Origin: Arthrobacter nitroguajacolicus_D
GTDB lineage: Bacteria; Actinomycetota; Actinomycetes; Actinomycetales; Micrococcaceae
Reading direction: 5' to 3'
Length of the DNA: 64,000 bases
NCBI RefSeq assembly: GCF_031455195.1
Contig: NZ_JAVDSH010000003.1
Span: forward strand, 414,055-478,054
Part shown: in pieces, positions 1 to 7,433 of the stretch
How the letters are laid out: each line of letters starts with the position of its first letter
Numbering within the stretch: the stretch's first letter is position 1
The notes under the pieces: model-generated
Database searches by the model: none
Seen by the model: only the letters and a program-made list of their open reading frames with translations
What the model was told of the DNA's origin: nothing
Made by a program: the position numbers and the translations under genes

Positions 1-273
1 GTAGAGGCTGTTTTCGTATCTCATGTCGATCACGCCGGTGCCCATTTCGATCCGGCTGGTCCGTGCCGCAATAGCGCTCAGCAGTGGAAACGGCGATGCT
101 TGCTGCCGGGCGAAGTGATGCACCCGGAAGAACGCTCCGTCGATTCCCAGTTCCTCGGCAGCTACCGCCAGTTCGATGCCCTGCTTCAGGGCCTCCCCAG
201 CCGTGGGTACGAGGGAACCCGGGACACGAGCCCAGTGACCGAAGGACAGGAAACCGATCCGTTTGTTGTGCAT
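1..273 (-). CDS. LLM-class flavin-dependent oxidoreductase (N-terminal part, cut by window start)
   Basis: Reverse-strand reading from an ATG at 273 gives an open frame that runs off the window after 91 residues. It begins MHNKRIGFLSFGHWARVPGS and contains EALKQGIELAVAAEELGIDG and FFRVHHFARQQASPFPLLSA. This is the N-terminal beta strand and FMN/F420-binding start of the bacterial-luciferase-like monooxygenase fold, in which such proteins oxidise small substrates with reduced flavin. About a quarter of the usual 330-360 residues is present, so substrate cannot be judged. A GGAG lies 11 nt upstream of the start. Confidence 0.8.
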   Translation of the reverse strand, partial: MHNKRIGFLSFGHWARVPGSLVPTAGEALKQGIELAVAAEELGIDGAFFRVHHFARQQASPFPLLSAIAARTSRIEMGTGVIDMRYENSLY

Positions 274-373
274 GTTCGGGACAACTCCGCGGGGGCCCGG
301 AGAATTCCGAGGACCCCTCGCCGACTGCTCAGCGCTTTCCGAAAGTGGTTCAGAATCCTGGGAGTGCATTAGG

Positions 374-379
374 TATAGT
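374..379 (+). promoter_or_regulatory. candidate -10 box upstream of the WXG/hydrolase locus
   Basis: TATAGT sits 37 nt before the ATG at 416, which has a good ribosome site (GGAG, 5 nt spacer). No clear -35 is seen. The divergent monooxygenase gene starts at 273, so this 140-bp gap must hold promoters for both directions. Confidence 0.35.
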
Positions 380-415
380 GCAGCCGTCGGAGGTTTATCT
401 ATTTGATGGAGTAAA

Positions 416-932
416 ATGAATTTCGACACGGGGGTTGCCGATCGTCCGATCGGTGCATGTCGAGACGCAGCGCGTACGCTGCAGGATCAACGTGGCGGAC
501 GAGAATCCATCTCAGCGGCTGCCCTCACGGAATTCCGCGGCGTGTTCGCAGACTGCTTCCGCGTAACCGTTGCCTCTGAACGGGCGGCCCGTTCGGAGCT
601 GGTCCATATGTTGGAAGACGTTGCCCATCGGGTACAGAAAGCGAAGAGCGCCGCGGAGGTTGAGCGGCGTCGCTCGGATCAGGTGACGGAGTGGGCAGGA
701 TCCAGGACGGCTCAGACCGAGGCGCGGCCAATAGAGTCAGTGCAGCTGTGTCCGAGTTCGAGGACAAGTGCTCCTGGGCGCACTCTGATCTCGACGCTGT
801 CCGTGGCGGGCTGCGACGGTTTCTGGAAGACAACCATCAGGACGCGACCCGGCTTCCGACATCGCGTCGACGTTCCGCGCCGCCGGTGGCAGCGGAGACG
901 TCGGCCAGGTAACGGTATCGAACGGCCTTCTG
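416..932 (+). pseudogene. N-terminal WXG-like region of the downstream hydrolase, split by two apparent frameshifts
   Basis: The ATG at 416 has a good ribosome site and opens a helical, WXG100/T7SS-substrate-like segment (MNFDTGVADRPIGACRDAAR, then ERAARSELVHMLEDVAHRVQ). Sense continues in this frame to about 690. It then moves to the frame of 691-840 (VSEFEDKCSWAHSDLDAVRG, GLRRFLEDNHQDAT) and then to the frame of 840 onward (ASDIASTFRAAGGSGDVG), which joins the hydrolase ORF. Each step is a -1 shift, as from a single-base deletion. The three pieces in order resemble one continuous N-terminus of the actinobacterial family with a helical WXG-like front and an alpha/beta-hydrolase back. Either the gene is inactivated at its front, or the assembly has two single-base errors. 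Confidence 0.6.
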
Positions 933-2138
933 GTGCTTGCCACGGCGCCGATGACCTTATCGGGTGTGGCGCTGCTGGGCTACTTGTCCACTGCCTCCGA
1001 GGCTGACGTGAAGGCATTGGCCACAATACCCGTATGGCAGCAGACCCTGCGAGGCATGGACCCATCGAAAATCGGGGCTTGGTGGGCGGGCCTGAAAACG
1101 GGAGCCCACCCTGCAGCGAACGAGTCCGGGTTCACGCAGGTGCAGGAACTGCTGCTGGCTGCGGCTCCGGCCATGTTCGGCGCTTTGGACGGGATGCCCG
1201 CACTGGCCCGGGTCCGGGCTAACCAGTTGAACGCGCCAAGCTTGCTCCGGGCGGCGGAGAACGACCTGGAAACAGCCCTGAAGTTGTCGGGGATCGGCCA
1301 AGCACACCACGACCCGAACCGAACAAAAATGCTGCAAAATGAGGTGGCATACCTGAAGCAGGTGGAAGCCGGGGAGGTACAGCTTTACCTCTATGACCGG
1401 GACCAGTCCCGGATCGTGGAAATGATCGGCACCCAGGGCCCCGACACACGGCACGTGATCACCTACGTCCCAGGAACCTTCACCGGGATGAACATCTTCT
1501 ACACAGGCGGCGTACAGCAGGTCTCGACATACCTCACTAGCAGGGTGCCGGGGACGGTGGCGTTCGTGTACAAGGATGGGCGGTTCCCCGGGGAGGAGGA
1601 CACCGCCGGCGGTCCCAACCTGGCGAGAATCAGGGAGGCGAACGATGAGAAACTTGCACGCACGTCAGGGCAGCAACTGGCAGGTTTCGAAACCGGAATG
1701 CGCACTGACCCCTACCTGAACGGTGCCGAGCAAACTGGCATCGGGCACAGCTGGGGCCTGGCGATCGTCACCGGCTCCGAGGTCGCCGGAGCGCGATACG
1801 ACAAGGTGGTCTCCCTCGCCGGGGCCGGCATGCTCCCGGACTGGAAACCACAGGCAACCACGGAATACTCGAACCTGTACGACTATGATCTGCCCGTCCA
1901 TGGTCAGGGAGTTCCCAACCCCATCACCAATACAGGGGTGGTTTGGAATGGAAATAACCCCATTCATCGGGATGAGTTCGAACAGCACTACTACCGCGGC
2001 CCCCACGACGACCAACTTAGGGCGATCAACACCGTCGAAGAAGGGAACATCCTCATGGAAAACCACAACCTCATCGCCTCAAACAGCGAGGACAACGAGC
2101 AAGTGCTCAAGGACATACGCGGAATTGTGGCTCGATGA
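933..2138 (+). CDS. alpha/beta-hydrolase-domain protein (probable C-terminal part of a WXG-type secreted protein)
   Basis: The 401-residue ORF from GTG 933 carries an alpha/beta-hydrolase domain. There is a strand-rich segment around HVITYVPGTFTGMNIFYTGG and a nucleophile elbow GIGHSWGLAIV (GxSxG, Ser near residue 273), followed by KVVSLAGAGM. No signal peptide is seen. In-frame sense extends upstream to about 840, so the annotated start is probably artificial and the natural protein began at 416. Only the truncated ORF can be made unless the two upstream frameshifts are sequencing errors. Its TGA overlaps the ATG of the following lipoprotein gene (ATGA), so the two are translationally coupled. 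A secreted toxin or lipase/esterase with the lipoproteins as cognate partners is an inference from context only. Confidence 0.65.
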   Translation: MLATAPMTLSGVALLGYLSTASEADVKALATIPVWQQTLRGMDPSKIGAWWAGLKTGAHPAANESGFTQVQELLLAAAPAMFGALDGMPALARVRANQLNAPSLLRAAENDLETALKLSGIGQAHHDPNRTKMLQNEVAYLKQVEAGEVQLYLYDRDQSRIVEMIGTQGPDTRHVITYVPGTFTGMNIFYTGGVQQVSTYLTSRVPGTVAFVYKDGRFPGEEDTAGGPNLARIREANDEKLARTSGQQLAGFETGMRTDPYLNGAEQTGIGHSWGLAIVTGSEVAGARYDKVVSLAGAGMLPDWKPQATTEYSNLYDYDLPVHGQGVPNPITNTGVVWNGNNPIHRDEFEQHYYRGPHDDQLRAINTVEEGNILMENHNLIASNSEDNEQVLKDIRGIVAR

Positions 2139-2689
2139 GGGCGCGTCGCGGTGCCATGGCGTTGTTGCTGGTGGCAGGTTCGATCGGGCTCGCCGCTTGT
2201 GCTGGAAACCCCAACACGGGTTCAATCCAGTCGACTGCGCCAACGCCTACTAAAACACAAGAGGAACCGATGAAAGCTGAACTGACCTGGCAGGAGGCGA
2301 AAGTCCAGGCCCAAGCAATGGAACTGGAGATCGCCGCCCTGATCCCAAAAGACGCTGTTATCTCGATCGATCAGAAGAAGAAGGGCATGCTTCTGTCTTG
2401 CAACAAAGCCCAACACAAATGGAAGGGTTCAACCACCATCACGGTTGCCGAAGGAACGAACATTGAGCCGATGGTGAAGGACATCGAAGCCCACTATCAG
2501 GGCGGCCTCTTTGGAGTCAGGAACAGGCTTGACATCAGGGGTTCCTATGAAGTTCAAATGATCGCTCGCAGCGGAAGCGGGGAGAACTACATTGTCGCCG
2601 AAGGCCTAGCCCCAAACCAGATTGACATCGATTCGGGCTCGCCGTGCTTCACCTTACCCGAGGGCATCTATGCAGGTGGGGACTTCTAA
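2135..2689 (+). CDS. lipoprotein, copy 1 of a tandem pair
   Basis: This is a 184-residue protein with a lipoprotein signal (MRARRG, hydrophobic core, lipobox LAAC, lipidated Cys about residue 22). It is therefore predicted to be anchored on the outer face of the membrane. The mature part has a Thr/Pro linker, then a domain with ELTWQEAKVQAQAMELEIAA, LLSCNKAQHKWKGSTTITV and a C-terminal DSGSPCFTLPEG. The two Cys of the mature domain could pair. The gene overlaps the hydrolase stop by ATGA. Function is unknown. Location directly after a WXG/hydrolase protein is what one would expect of an immunity or accessory lipoprotein, but nothing in the sequence proves it. Confidence 0.8.
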   Translation: MRARRGAMALLLVAGSIGLAACAGNPNTGSIQSTAPTPTKTQEEPMKAELTWQEAKVQAQAMELEIAALIPKDAVISIDQKKKGMLLSCNKAQHKWKGSTTITVAEGTNIEPMVKDIEAHYQGGLFGVRNRLDIRGSYEVQMIARSGSGENYIVAEGLAPNQIDIDSGSPCFTLPEGIYAGGDF

Positions 2690-2690
2690 T

Positions 2691-2778
2691 CCTCATGGAA
2701 AACCACAACCTCATCGCCTCCAACAGCGAGAACAACATGAAAGCGCTTGAAAACATGCTTGGAATCGTGACTCGATGA
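2691..2778 (+). pseudogene. 27-codon remnant of the hydrolase 3' end
   Basis: ATG 2695 to TGA 2776-2778 encodes MENHNLIASNSENNMKALEN plus seven residues. It is clearly homologous to the last 27 codons of the hydrolase (from 2055). It is all that is left of a hydrolase copy in the second duplication unit. The remnant keeps the ATGA overlap with the next lipoprotein start, so it could still act as a short coupling leader. Confidence 0.75.
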
Positions 2779-3323
2779 GGGCACGGACCGGCGCCGTGAC
2801 GTTGTTGCTGGTGGGGCTGATAGGGCTTGCCGGTTGTGCCGGAAGCCCTGGGGGGACTCCGATCGAACCACCAGAGCCCACCGCAACAAAGACTCAGGAG
2901 GACCCGATGGATGGTGAACTGACGTGGCAGGAAGCGAAGGCCAAAGCCCAAGCCATGGAATTGGAGATCGCCGCCCTGATCCCAAAAGACACGGTTGTCT
3001 CGATCGATCAAAAGACGAAGGGCGTGCTTCTGTCTTGCAACAAAGCCCAACACAAATGGAAGGGTTCAACCACCATCACGGTAGCCGACGGAACCAAAAT
3101 CGAGTCAATCGTGAAGGACATCGAAGCCCACTACCGGGCGAATGGACTCAAGGTGTCCGTCGATATGGATATAGATGAAAAGCTTCTTGTCCAAATTGAT
3201 CCACCTGCTCCCGGGGAGAATTACCTCGTCGGTGGAGGCGTTAAACCTAATGAGATTTGGATCGATTCGGGTTCGCCTTGCTTCACCTTGCCCGAGGGCA
3301 TCTACCCAGGTGGGGATTTCTAA
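2775..3323 (+). CDS. lipoprotein, copy 2 of a tandem pair
   Basis: This 182-residue paralogue of the preceding lipoprotein has signal MRARTGAVTLLLVGLIGLAG with lipobox LAGC. The same central motif is present (ELTWQEAKAKAQAMELEIAA, LLSCNKAQHKWKGSTTITVA) and the same DSGSPCFTLPEG end. Residues about 120-155 differ clearly between copies (VSVDMDIDEKLLVQIDPPAP here), so the duplicates have diverged in one surface-sized patch while the core stayed nearly identical. It overlaps the 27-codon remnant by ATGA. It converges on the RibD-like gene with only 11 bp between stops. Confidence 0.8.
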   Translation: MRARTGAVTLLLVGLIGLAGCAGSPGGTPIEPPEPTATKTQEDPMDGELTWQEAKAKAQAMELEIAALIPKDTVVSIDQKTKGVLLSCNKAQHKWKGSTTITVADGTKIESIVKDIEAHYRANGLKVSVDMDIDEKLLVQIDPPAPGENYLVGGGVKPNEIWIDSGSPCFTLPEGIYPGGDF

Positions 3324-3334
3324 GTCCTTGTTCC

Positions 3335-3892
3335 TCATTCAGCCCGGCGATAGTGCATCGCCACCGCTCCGTTACTGAGCGGCTCGGCCGAGATCATCTC
3401 GAGGCGTCGGGTGCTGGGCAGTCCGCCTTGGTACAGGGTGGGTCCGTGGCCTGTGATCATGGGGTGGATGAGGAACTTGTACTCGTCGATCAGGCCCAAT
3501 CGGTCCAACTCTGTTGCTAGTTTCCCGCTGCCAACAAGCACCCCTTTGGGAGTCCTGTCCTTAAGCTCCTGAACGGCCGTACCCAGTTGGCCAACCAGCC
3601 GATGACTGTTGGTCCAGGGGAAGTCGCTCCGCGTTGTGGAAACGACGTACTTGGGTTTTCCCTCCAAGGTGATCGCCCACTCGCGTAGGGCTGGCGGCGC
3701 TTCTACTTCGCCACGGGCAACCAAGGGCCAGTAAACCTCCATCATTTCGTAGGTAGTCCGGCCCCAGAGCATTGCGCCGCTCTGATCCAGGAGACGCGTG
3801 AAGTGGGCGTGCGTCTCGTCGTCGGCGATGCCCTCCTGATGGTCCACGCAACCATCGAGCGTGACGTTGATGCTGAACGTTAGAAGGCCCAT
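3335..3892 (-). CDS. dihydrofolate reductase family protein (RibD C-terminal-like)
   Basis: This 185-residue protein has the DHFR/RibD-C fold: MGLLTFSINVTLDGCVDH, then GAMLWGRTTYEMMEVYWPLV, PKYVVSTTRSDFPWTNSHRL and GVLVGSGKLATELDRLGLID. The early SxTLDG, the GRTTYE and the GSGKLA nucleotide loop are the usual marks of the stand-alone family. These proteins probably reduce a small NADPH-dependent substrate; the substrate is unknown. The start has no ribosome site but a TAGAAT hexamer lies exactly 6 nt upstream, as expected for a leaderless message. Confidence 0.85.
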   Translation of the reverse strand: MGLLTFSINVTLDGCVDHQEGIADDETHAHFTRLLDQSGAMLWGRTTYEMMEVYWPLVARGEVEAPPALREWAITLEGKPKYVVSTTRSDFPWTNSHRLVGQLGTAVQELKDRTPKGVLVGSGKLATELDRLGLIDEYKFLIHPMITGHGPTLYQGGLPSTRRLEMISAEPLSNGAVAMHYRRAE

Positions 3893-3898
3893 TCGACG

Positions 3899-3904
3899 AT
3901 TCTA
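3899..3904 (-). promoter_or_regulatory. leaderless -10 box (TAGAAT) of the RibD-like gene
   Basis: TAGAAT reads on the minus strand with 6 nt between it and the ATG at 3892. There is no Shine-Dalgarno. This matches the geometry at six other starts in the window. Confidence 0.5.
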
Positions 3905-3985
3905 GGCCGCGAATCGCAATGGCGCAGCGGACAACGGAGGAATGCCAAGGGCAGGCAGCGCCAGCAGAAAATGAATCGCTCATTC

Positions 3986-4005
3986 ATACCCCACCGGGGT
4001 ATACT
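3986..4005 (+). promoter_or_regulatory. CsoR-like copper operator overlapping a -10 box
   Basis: A perfect 17-bp inverted repeat, ATACCCC-ACC-GGGGTAT (3986-4002), overlaps a -10 TATACT (4000-4005). G/C-rich ATACCCC...GGGGTAT palindromes are the known operator type of CsoR copper sensors. The operator would repress the two following genes, both of copper-associated families, until Cu(I) binds the repressor. The repressor gene is not in the window. Confidence 0.65.
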
Positions 4006-4041
4006 GTCGGCATCGGAAATAGACGAAGGTGGTGAAGCATC

Positions 4042-4479
4042 GTGAGCAAGCAGCTGTCCCCTCAACCTCATGCCGCCCTCCTCGGGCGGGCGTTGCTTCT
4101 ATTTCTGGTAACGGCCGTCATTGCAGGCATATTCGGAATGCACATCATCAGCGGTTCCCATGGGGCAGGTGGATCGCATGGGACTCCTGCGGCATCACCT
4201 GTAGTGGGCACCTCCTCATCCCACCATGCGCACGGCTCTTCTCCTGAGGTGAGCGATGCCTCGGCTGGCGACGATCACGGCACGGAATTTGGAACCTGCT
4301 CTTGCACTCAGGCTGCCAGTTGCATCCCATCCCTCACAGCAGCTTCCCTGAGCGCTCCCCCACCCGGCACGACAGGCGAAGTCACCCCTGCATCGTGGGA
4401 ACTGCCCACCATTCTTCCGTCCTGGTCCTACCAACCCCACGGTCCTACACCCGGGCAACTCTGCATCAGCCGTACGTGA
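4042..4479 (+). CDS. DUF6153-type His-rich membrane protein, copper-linked
   Basis: This is a 145-residue protein from GTG 4042 (AAGGTGG 9 nt upstream). One N-terminal membrane segment, LLLFLVTAVIAGIFGMHII, is followed by a Gly/His/Ser-rich external stretch (SSHHAHGSS) with paired Cys (CSCTQAASC) and a low-complexity tail. The layout matches the DUF6153 family that accompanies DUF305 proteins in actinobacteria. The His/Cys content and the upstream copper palindrome suggest metal binding at the cell surface. It has no recognisable catalytic domain. Confidence 0.65.
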   Translation: MSKQLSPQPHAALLGRALLLFLVTAVIAGIFGMHIISGSHGAGGSHGTPAASPVVGTSSSHHAHGSSPEVSDASAGDDHGTEFGTCSCTQAASCIPSLTAASLSAPPPGTTGEVTPASWELPTILPSWSYQPHGPTPGQLCISRT

Positions 4480-4585
4480 GCACTGGATGGTCCGGTAACA
4501 GCCGGGACCGCACATCCATTCACCATCTGCTGACTACCGGGCGGCTGACTATCACCGCCGCCCGAAATGCAAAGGACTTTTACTC

Positions 4586-5203
4586 ATGAACAGAACTCAC
4601 TTCACTGTGACCGGAGCGGCTCTCGCAACTCTGCTTGCCCTGGCTGGTTGCGCTTCCAACCCCGGCTCCGGTTCCATGTCGGGCATGGACCATGGAAGTT
4701 CCGGCACCTCCATCAGCCCCTCTGCGAACAGCAGCGACGCCGGGCACAACGCCGCAGACACCATGTTCGCCCAGATGATGATCCCCCATCACTCCCAAGC
4801 GGTGGAGATGTCCGACGTCATGCTGGCAAAGGCTGACATCCCGGCCTCGATTACCAACTTGGCCGTGAAGATCAAAGACGCGCAGGCACCCGAAATAGAG
4901 AAGATGACGGGCTGGCTGAACAGCTGGAACGTGCCTGTCATGGGATCCTCGGGGCATGGCGGCCACGGCATGGACGGCATGCTGAGCGAGGCGGACCTGC
5001 AGAAGCTCAGGGATGCCCAAGGGGTGGAAGCCGCCAGGCTCTTCCTGACGCAGATGATCGCGCATCACGAAGGTGCTGTGACCATGGCCAAAACCGAGAT
5101 AGCCCAGGGCAAGAACCCGGAGGCTGTCCAGCTAGGCAAGGACATCGTCACGGCGCAGGAAGCAGAGATTCGGGAAATGCGGGATCTGCTGACCGGACTC
5201 TAA
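4586..5203 (+). CDS. DUF305 lipoprotein, probable copper-binding
   Basis: This 205-residue lipoprotein has a signal peptide with lipobox LAGC (Cys about 22), then a Met/Gly/His-rich linker (GSMSGMDHGSSG). The DUF305 domain shows the family's two His motifs, MMIPHHSQAVEM and MIAHHEGAVTMA. DUF305 forms a four-helix, ferritin-like bundle with these His as proposed metal ligands. AAAGGA lies 9 nt before the ATG. It is very probably in one transcript with the DUF6153 gene behind the CsoR-like operator, giving an extracytoplasmic copper-binding pair. Confidence 0.88.
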   Translation: MNRTHFTVTGAALATLLALAGCASNPGSGSMSGMDHGSSGTSISPSANSSDAGHNAADTMFAQMMIPHHSQAVEMSDVMLAKADIPASITNLAVKIKDAQAPEIEKMTGWLNSWNVPVMGSSGHGGHGMDGMLSEADLQKLRDAQGVEAARLFLTQMIAHHEGAVTMAKTEIAQGKNPEAVQLGKDIVTAQEAEIREMRDLLTGL

Positions 5204-5225
5204 CCTCACCGTCTGGTGACGCAAG

Positions 5226-5258
5226 GGCTCGACGGCGGGAGGTCGCCGTCGAGCCTTT
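5226..5258 (+). terminator. intrinsic terminator after the DUF305 gene
   Basis: A perfect 12-bp stem, GGCTCGACGGCG (5226-5237) with CGCCGTCGAGCC (5244-5255), has a 6-nt loop and is followed by TTT. Confidence 0.75.
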
Positions 5259-5313
5259 GCGCGCCGTCCGGAAGTCGACTGTTATGCAGCGGCCGACGCG
5301 AAGTGCCGAGCGC

Positions 5314-5646
5314 CTAAAGCGTGTCTGGATCAACAATTGTCGTCGGGTAAGGCTTGCCCGGCCTGAGAGGGGAGATACTGACGATCTTCCAGCCTTCCCC
5401 GGATTTTGCCAGTTCAACTTTTTGGTCGTAGACGTAGCCTTCGCTGGGGCCTTGCACGCCGTTCACCGGACCGTGTTCCAGCTGTGTCTGCTCCGAAATC
5501 TCTATGTTGGCGCCGGCATGGGTGATGGTGAATTTCTTGATGGTGATCTCCGAGCCGCTGTCCGTCAAAAGGACGCCATGGGGAGCAATCGCGTCCCTGC
5601 CGGGAATCGCCTCCCCCACATGCAAAGGCTGGTGGCAACGTAGCAT
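5314..5646 (-). CDS. small unrecognised protein after ssuC, possibly a truncated remnant
   Basis: The frame from ATG 5646 gives 110 residues beginning MLRCHQPLHVGEAIPGRDAI. The C-terminal part alternates hydrophobic and polar residues in a beta-rich way (SEITIKKFTITHAGANIEIS, GYVYDQKVELAKSGEGWKIV). No signal peptide, membrane segment or known motif is seen. It starts 26 nt after the ssuC stop on the same strand with only a weak ribosome site (GGACGA). The longer ORF that extends upstream of this ATG is a shadow of ssuC. The composition of the C-terminal 90 residues is protein-like, and the abrupt N-terminus suggests a fragment of a longer beta protein. Confidence 0.45.
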   Translation of the reverse strand: MLRCHQPLHVGEAIPGRDAIAPHGVLLTDSGSEITIKKFTITHAGANIEISEQTQLEHGPVNGVQGPSEGYVYDQKVELAKSGEGWKIVSISPLRPGKPYPTTIVDPDTL

Positions 5647-5672
5647 TTCGTCCGGGTCGAAACCAGAACCGG

Positions 5673-6617
5673 CTAGCGGCTGCTGCCCGCCAGCAAACCC
5701 CGACGCTGCAGCAAACGCTTCTCGATCGGCCCGAACACCAGGAGCTCGATCAGGATGCCTACGAACAGGATCAGCAGGATCGCGGACATCACGATGGTCA
5801 TATCGGAGAGTAGTCGGCCCTGGTCCAGCAAGGAGCCCAGCCCGAACCCGATGGTTCCGCCCACCGCGATGATTTCGGCGGCCATGAGGGAGCGCCAGGA
5901 GAAAGCCCAGCCCTGCTTCAAACCACTGATGTAGCCGGGAAGCGCGGCGGGCAGGACGATCTGCAACGCCATCTGAAGCCGGTTTGCGCCAAGGACGGTG
6001 CCCACGCTGCGGTACTGCGGCGGGATCTGGTCCACACCCGAGATGAGGCCGTTGATGATGGACGGGATGGCACCCATAAACACCACGAAGTAGACGGTGG
6101 CGTCGGTCAGGCCGAACCAGATGATCGCAGCGGGAACCCATGCCACGGACGGCAAAACCTGCAACCCGGAGATCAGAGGCCCGAACGCACGGCGCAAGGG
6201 AGCTACCTGAGCCAGGATCAACCCCACGGGAGTAGCGATGACCACCGAGATCAGGAAACCAATCACACCACGCTGCAGCGAGGTCCACACCGCTTCCTGT
6301 ACTTTTCCTTCTCCCCACATCGTCACGAACTGGGTGAGCACATCAAGGGGCCCGGGAACGAGGTCGCGCCGCTTGAACTCCAAGGAAACGTAGAACTGCC
6401 ACGCCAGGACCAGGACCACCAACGCGGCTACCGGCAGCAGCACCCGCTTCCACTCGATGCCCCGCTTTCGGCCGTTGTCCGACTGAAGGTTATCCAGGCC
6501 CGCTTCAAGGTCGCGAAGTTCCGAGGCGTTGCCCTTCAGCGACGGCGACGTGATGTGTTCTTTGGATTCAGTCACGGGAAGGGTCCGCTCTTCTGTGGTG
6601 ATGGGGTTACTTGGCAT
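5673..6617 (-). CDS. ssuC: aliphatic sulfonate ABC transporter permease SsuC
   Basis: This 314-residue permease has a hydrophilic N-terminal tail of about 60 residues, then six membrane segments starting at VLLPVAALVVLVLAWQFYVS. The BPD_transp_1 coupling loop appears as SVGTVLGANRLQMALQIVLP and AALPGYISGLKQGWAFSWRS. The EAA-type loop and length suit the SsuC/TauC/NitT permeases. Context (SsuA-type binding protein, sulfate assimilation genes nearby) favours alkanesulfonates or taurine as substrate. The start overlaps the ssuB stop region by 11 bp, so the two are coupled. GGAG lies 10 nt upstream. Confidence 0.85.
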   Translation of the reverse strand: MPSNPITTEERTLPVTESKEHITSPSLKGNASELRDLEAGLDNLQSDNGRKRGIEWKRVLLPVAALVVLVLAWQFYVSLEFKRRDLVPGPLDVLTQFVTMWGEGKVQEAVWTSLQRGVIGFLISVVIATPVGLILAQVAPLRRAFGPLISGLQVLPSVAWVPAAIIWFGLTDATVYFVVFMGAIPSIINGLISGVDQIPPQYRSVGTVLGANRLQMALQIVLPAALPGYISGLKQGWAFSWRSLMAAEIIAVGGTIGFGLGSLLDQGRLLSDMTIVMSAILLILFVGILIELLVFGPIEKRLLQRRGLLAGSSR

Positions 6618-7338
6618 GGCGGCGGATCTCCTCGCGAAGACGGCGGGTAATGACGCCGGTCAGCTCCCCAGCGCGACCCGGATCAGTGCGATGTTCCTCA
6701 GTGACGTCCCACTCGGCCACCACACGGCCCGGACGGGAGGACAACAGCAGCACCCGCTGACCCAAGCGCACAGCTTCGCGCACGTTGTGGGTCACGAACA
6801 CGATGGTCCGGCCGGTTTCCTTCCAGATCCGCTCAAGCTCGTCGTGGAGGAGGTCCCGGGTGATTGCGTCGAGGGCAGCAAACGGCTCGTCCATCAGCAG
6901 CAGTTGCCGGTCCTGCGCCAGCGAACGGGCCAGGGCCACGCGCTGCCGCATACCGCCAGACAGTTCGTGGGGACGTTTCTCCCCCGCGCCGCCGAGGTGG
7001 ACAAGTTCCAACAGTTCGGTGGCGCGTTCACGCCGGCTCGCCTTGGTGCTGGTCTTGTCCGCCAACTGCAAAGCCAGCTCGATGTTGCCACGCGCGGTCA
7101 GCCACGGGAACAGGGACGCGTCCTGGAACATGAAGGCGGCACCGTCGCTGGGTACTTCAAGAGCGCCCGACGTCGGCCTTTCCAGTCCCGCCATGATGTT
7201 CAGCAGGGTGGACTTGCCGCAGCCGGACGCACCGAGGAGGGCGACGAACTCGCCCTGCGCGATGGTGGCGTTGACGTCGTCCAGCACCGGAGCGCCGTCG
7301 CCGAAGCGCTTGCCCAGGTTCTCGAGTACGACTGGCAT
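6607..7338 (-). CDS. ssuB: sulfonate ABC transporter ATP-binding protein SsuB
   Basis: This ATPase of the nitrate/sulfonate/taurine class shows Walker A GASGCGKST, Q-loop in FMFQDASLFPWLTARGNIEL, signature LSGGMRQRVALARSL, Walker B LLLMDEP and H-loop VTHNVREAV. It powers import by the SsuC permease. ATG 7338 is chosen (243 residues) because AAGGA lies 7 nt upstream; the ATG at 7353 has no ribosome site. It lies between ssuA and ssuC in one operon. Confidence 0.87.
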   Translation of the reverse strand: MPVVLENLGKRFGDGAPVLDDVNATIAQGEFVALLGASGCGKSTLLNIMAGLERPTSGALEVPSDGAAFMFQDASLFPWLTARGNIELALQLADKTSTKASRRERATELLELVHLGGAGEKRPHELSGGMRQRVALARSLAQDRQLLLMDEPFAALDAITRDLLHDELERIWKETGRTIVFVTHNVREAVRLGQRVLLLSSRPGRVVAEWDVTEEHRTDPGRAGELTGVITRRLREEIRRHAK

Positions 7339-7388
7339 GGTCCCGTCCTTCATGTTGATTGGTAAAGCTGATGTGGCTAAAGGCCGGC

Positions 7389-7417
7389 CCGCTTCCCGCC
7401 CAAGGGAGGGGAAGCGG
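7389..7417 (-). terminator. intercistronic hairpin between ssuA and ssuB
   Basis: CCGCTTCCC (7389-7397) pairs with GGGAAGCGG (7409-7417) across an 11-nt loop, without a T-run. Such hairpins after binding-protein genes usually protect or partly terminate the message so that the binding protein outnumbers the membrane parts. Confidence 0.5.
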
Positions 7418-7433
7418 ACCAGCCCGTTACTGC

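Larger units (their letters stand above)
2051..3323 (+). repeat. tandem duplication, 640-bp unit (hydrolase 3' tail plus lipoprotein)
   Basis: The sequence starting at 2051 recurs at 2691 with a constant offset of 640 bp: hydrolase tail ATG 2055 and 2695, lipoprotein start 2135 and 2775. Each unit comprises about 85 bp of the hydrolase 3' end followed by a whole lipoprotein gene. Identity is high in the central lipoprotein coding region and lower at the signal peptide and C-terminal third. Confidence 0.9.

Noticed and set aside
2222..3069. Minus-strand frames across the lipoproteins that look similar to each other
   Set aside because: Their similarity only mirrors the tandem duplication of the plus-strand genes.
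5647..6318. Upstream part of a 334-codon minus-strand frame
   Set aside because: It overlaps ssuC in another frame with Arg-rich nonsense sequence; only the part after 5646 looks like protein.
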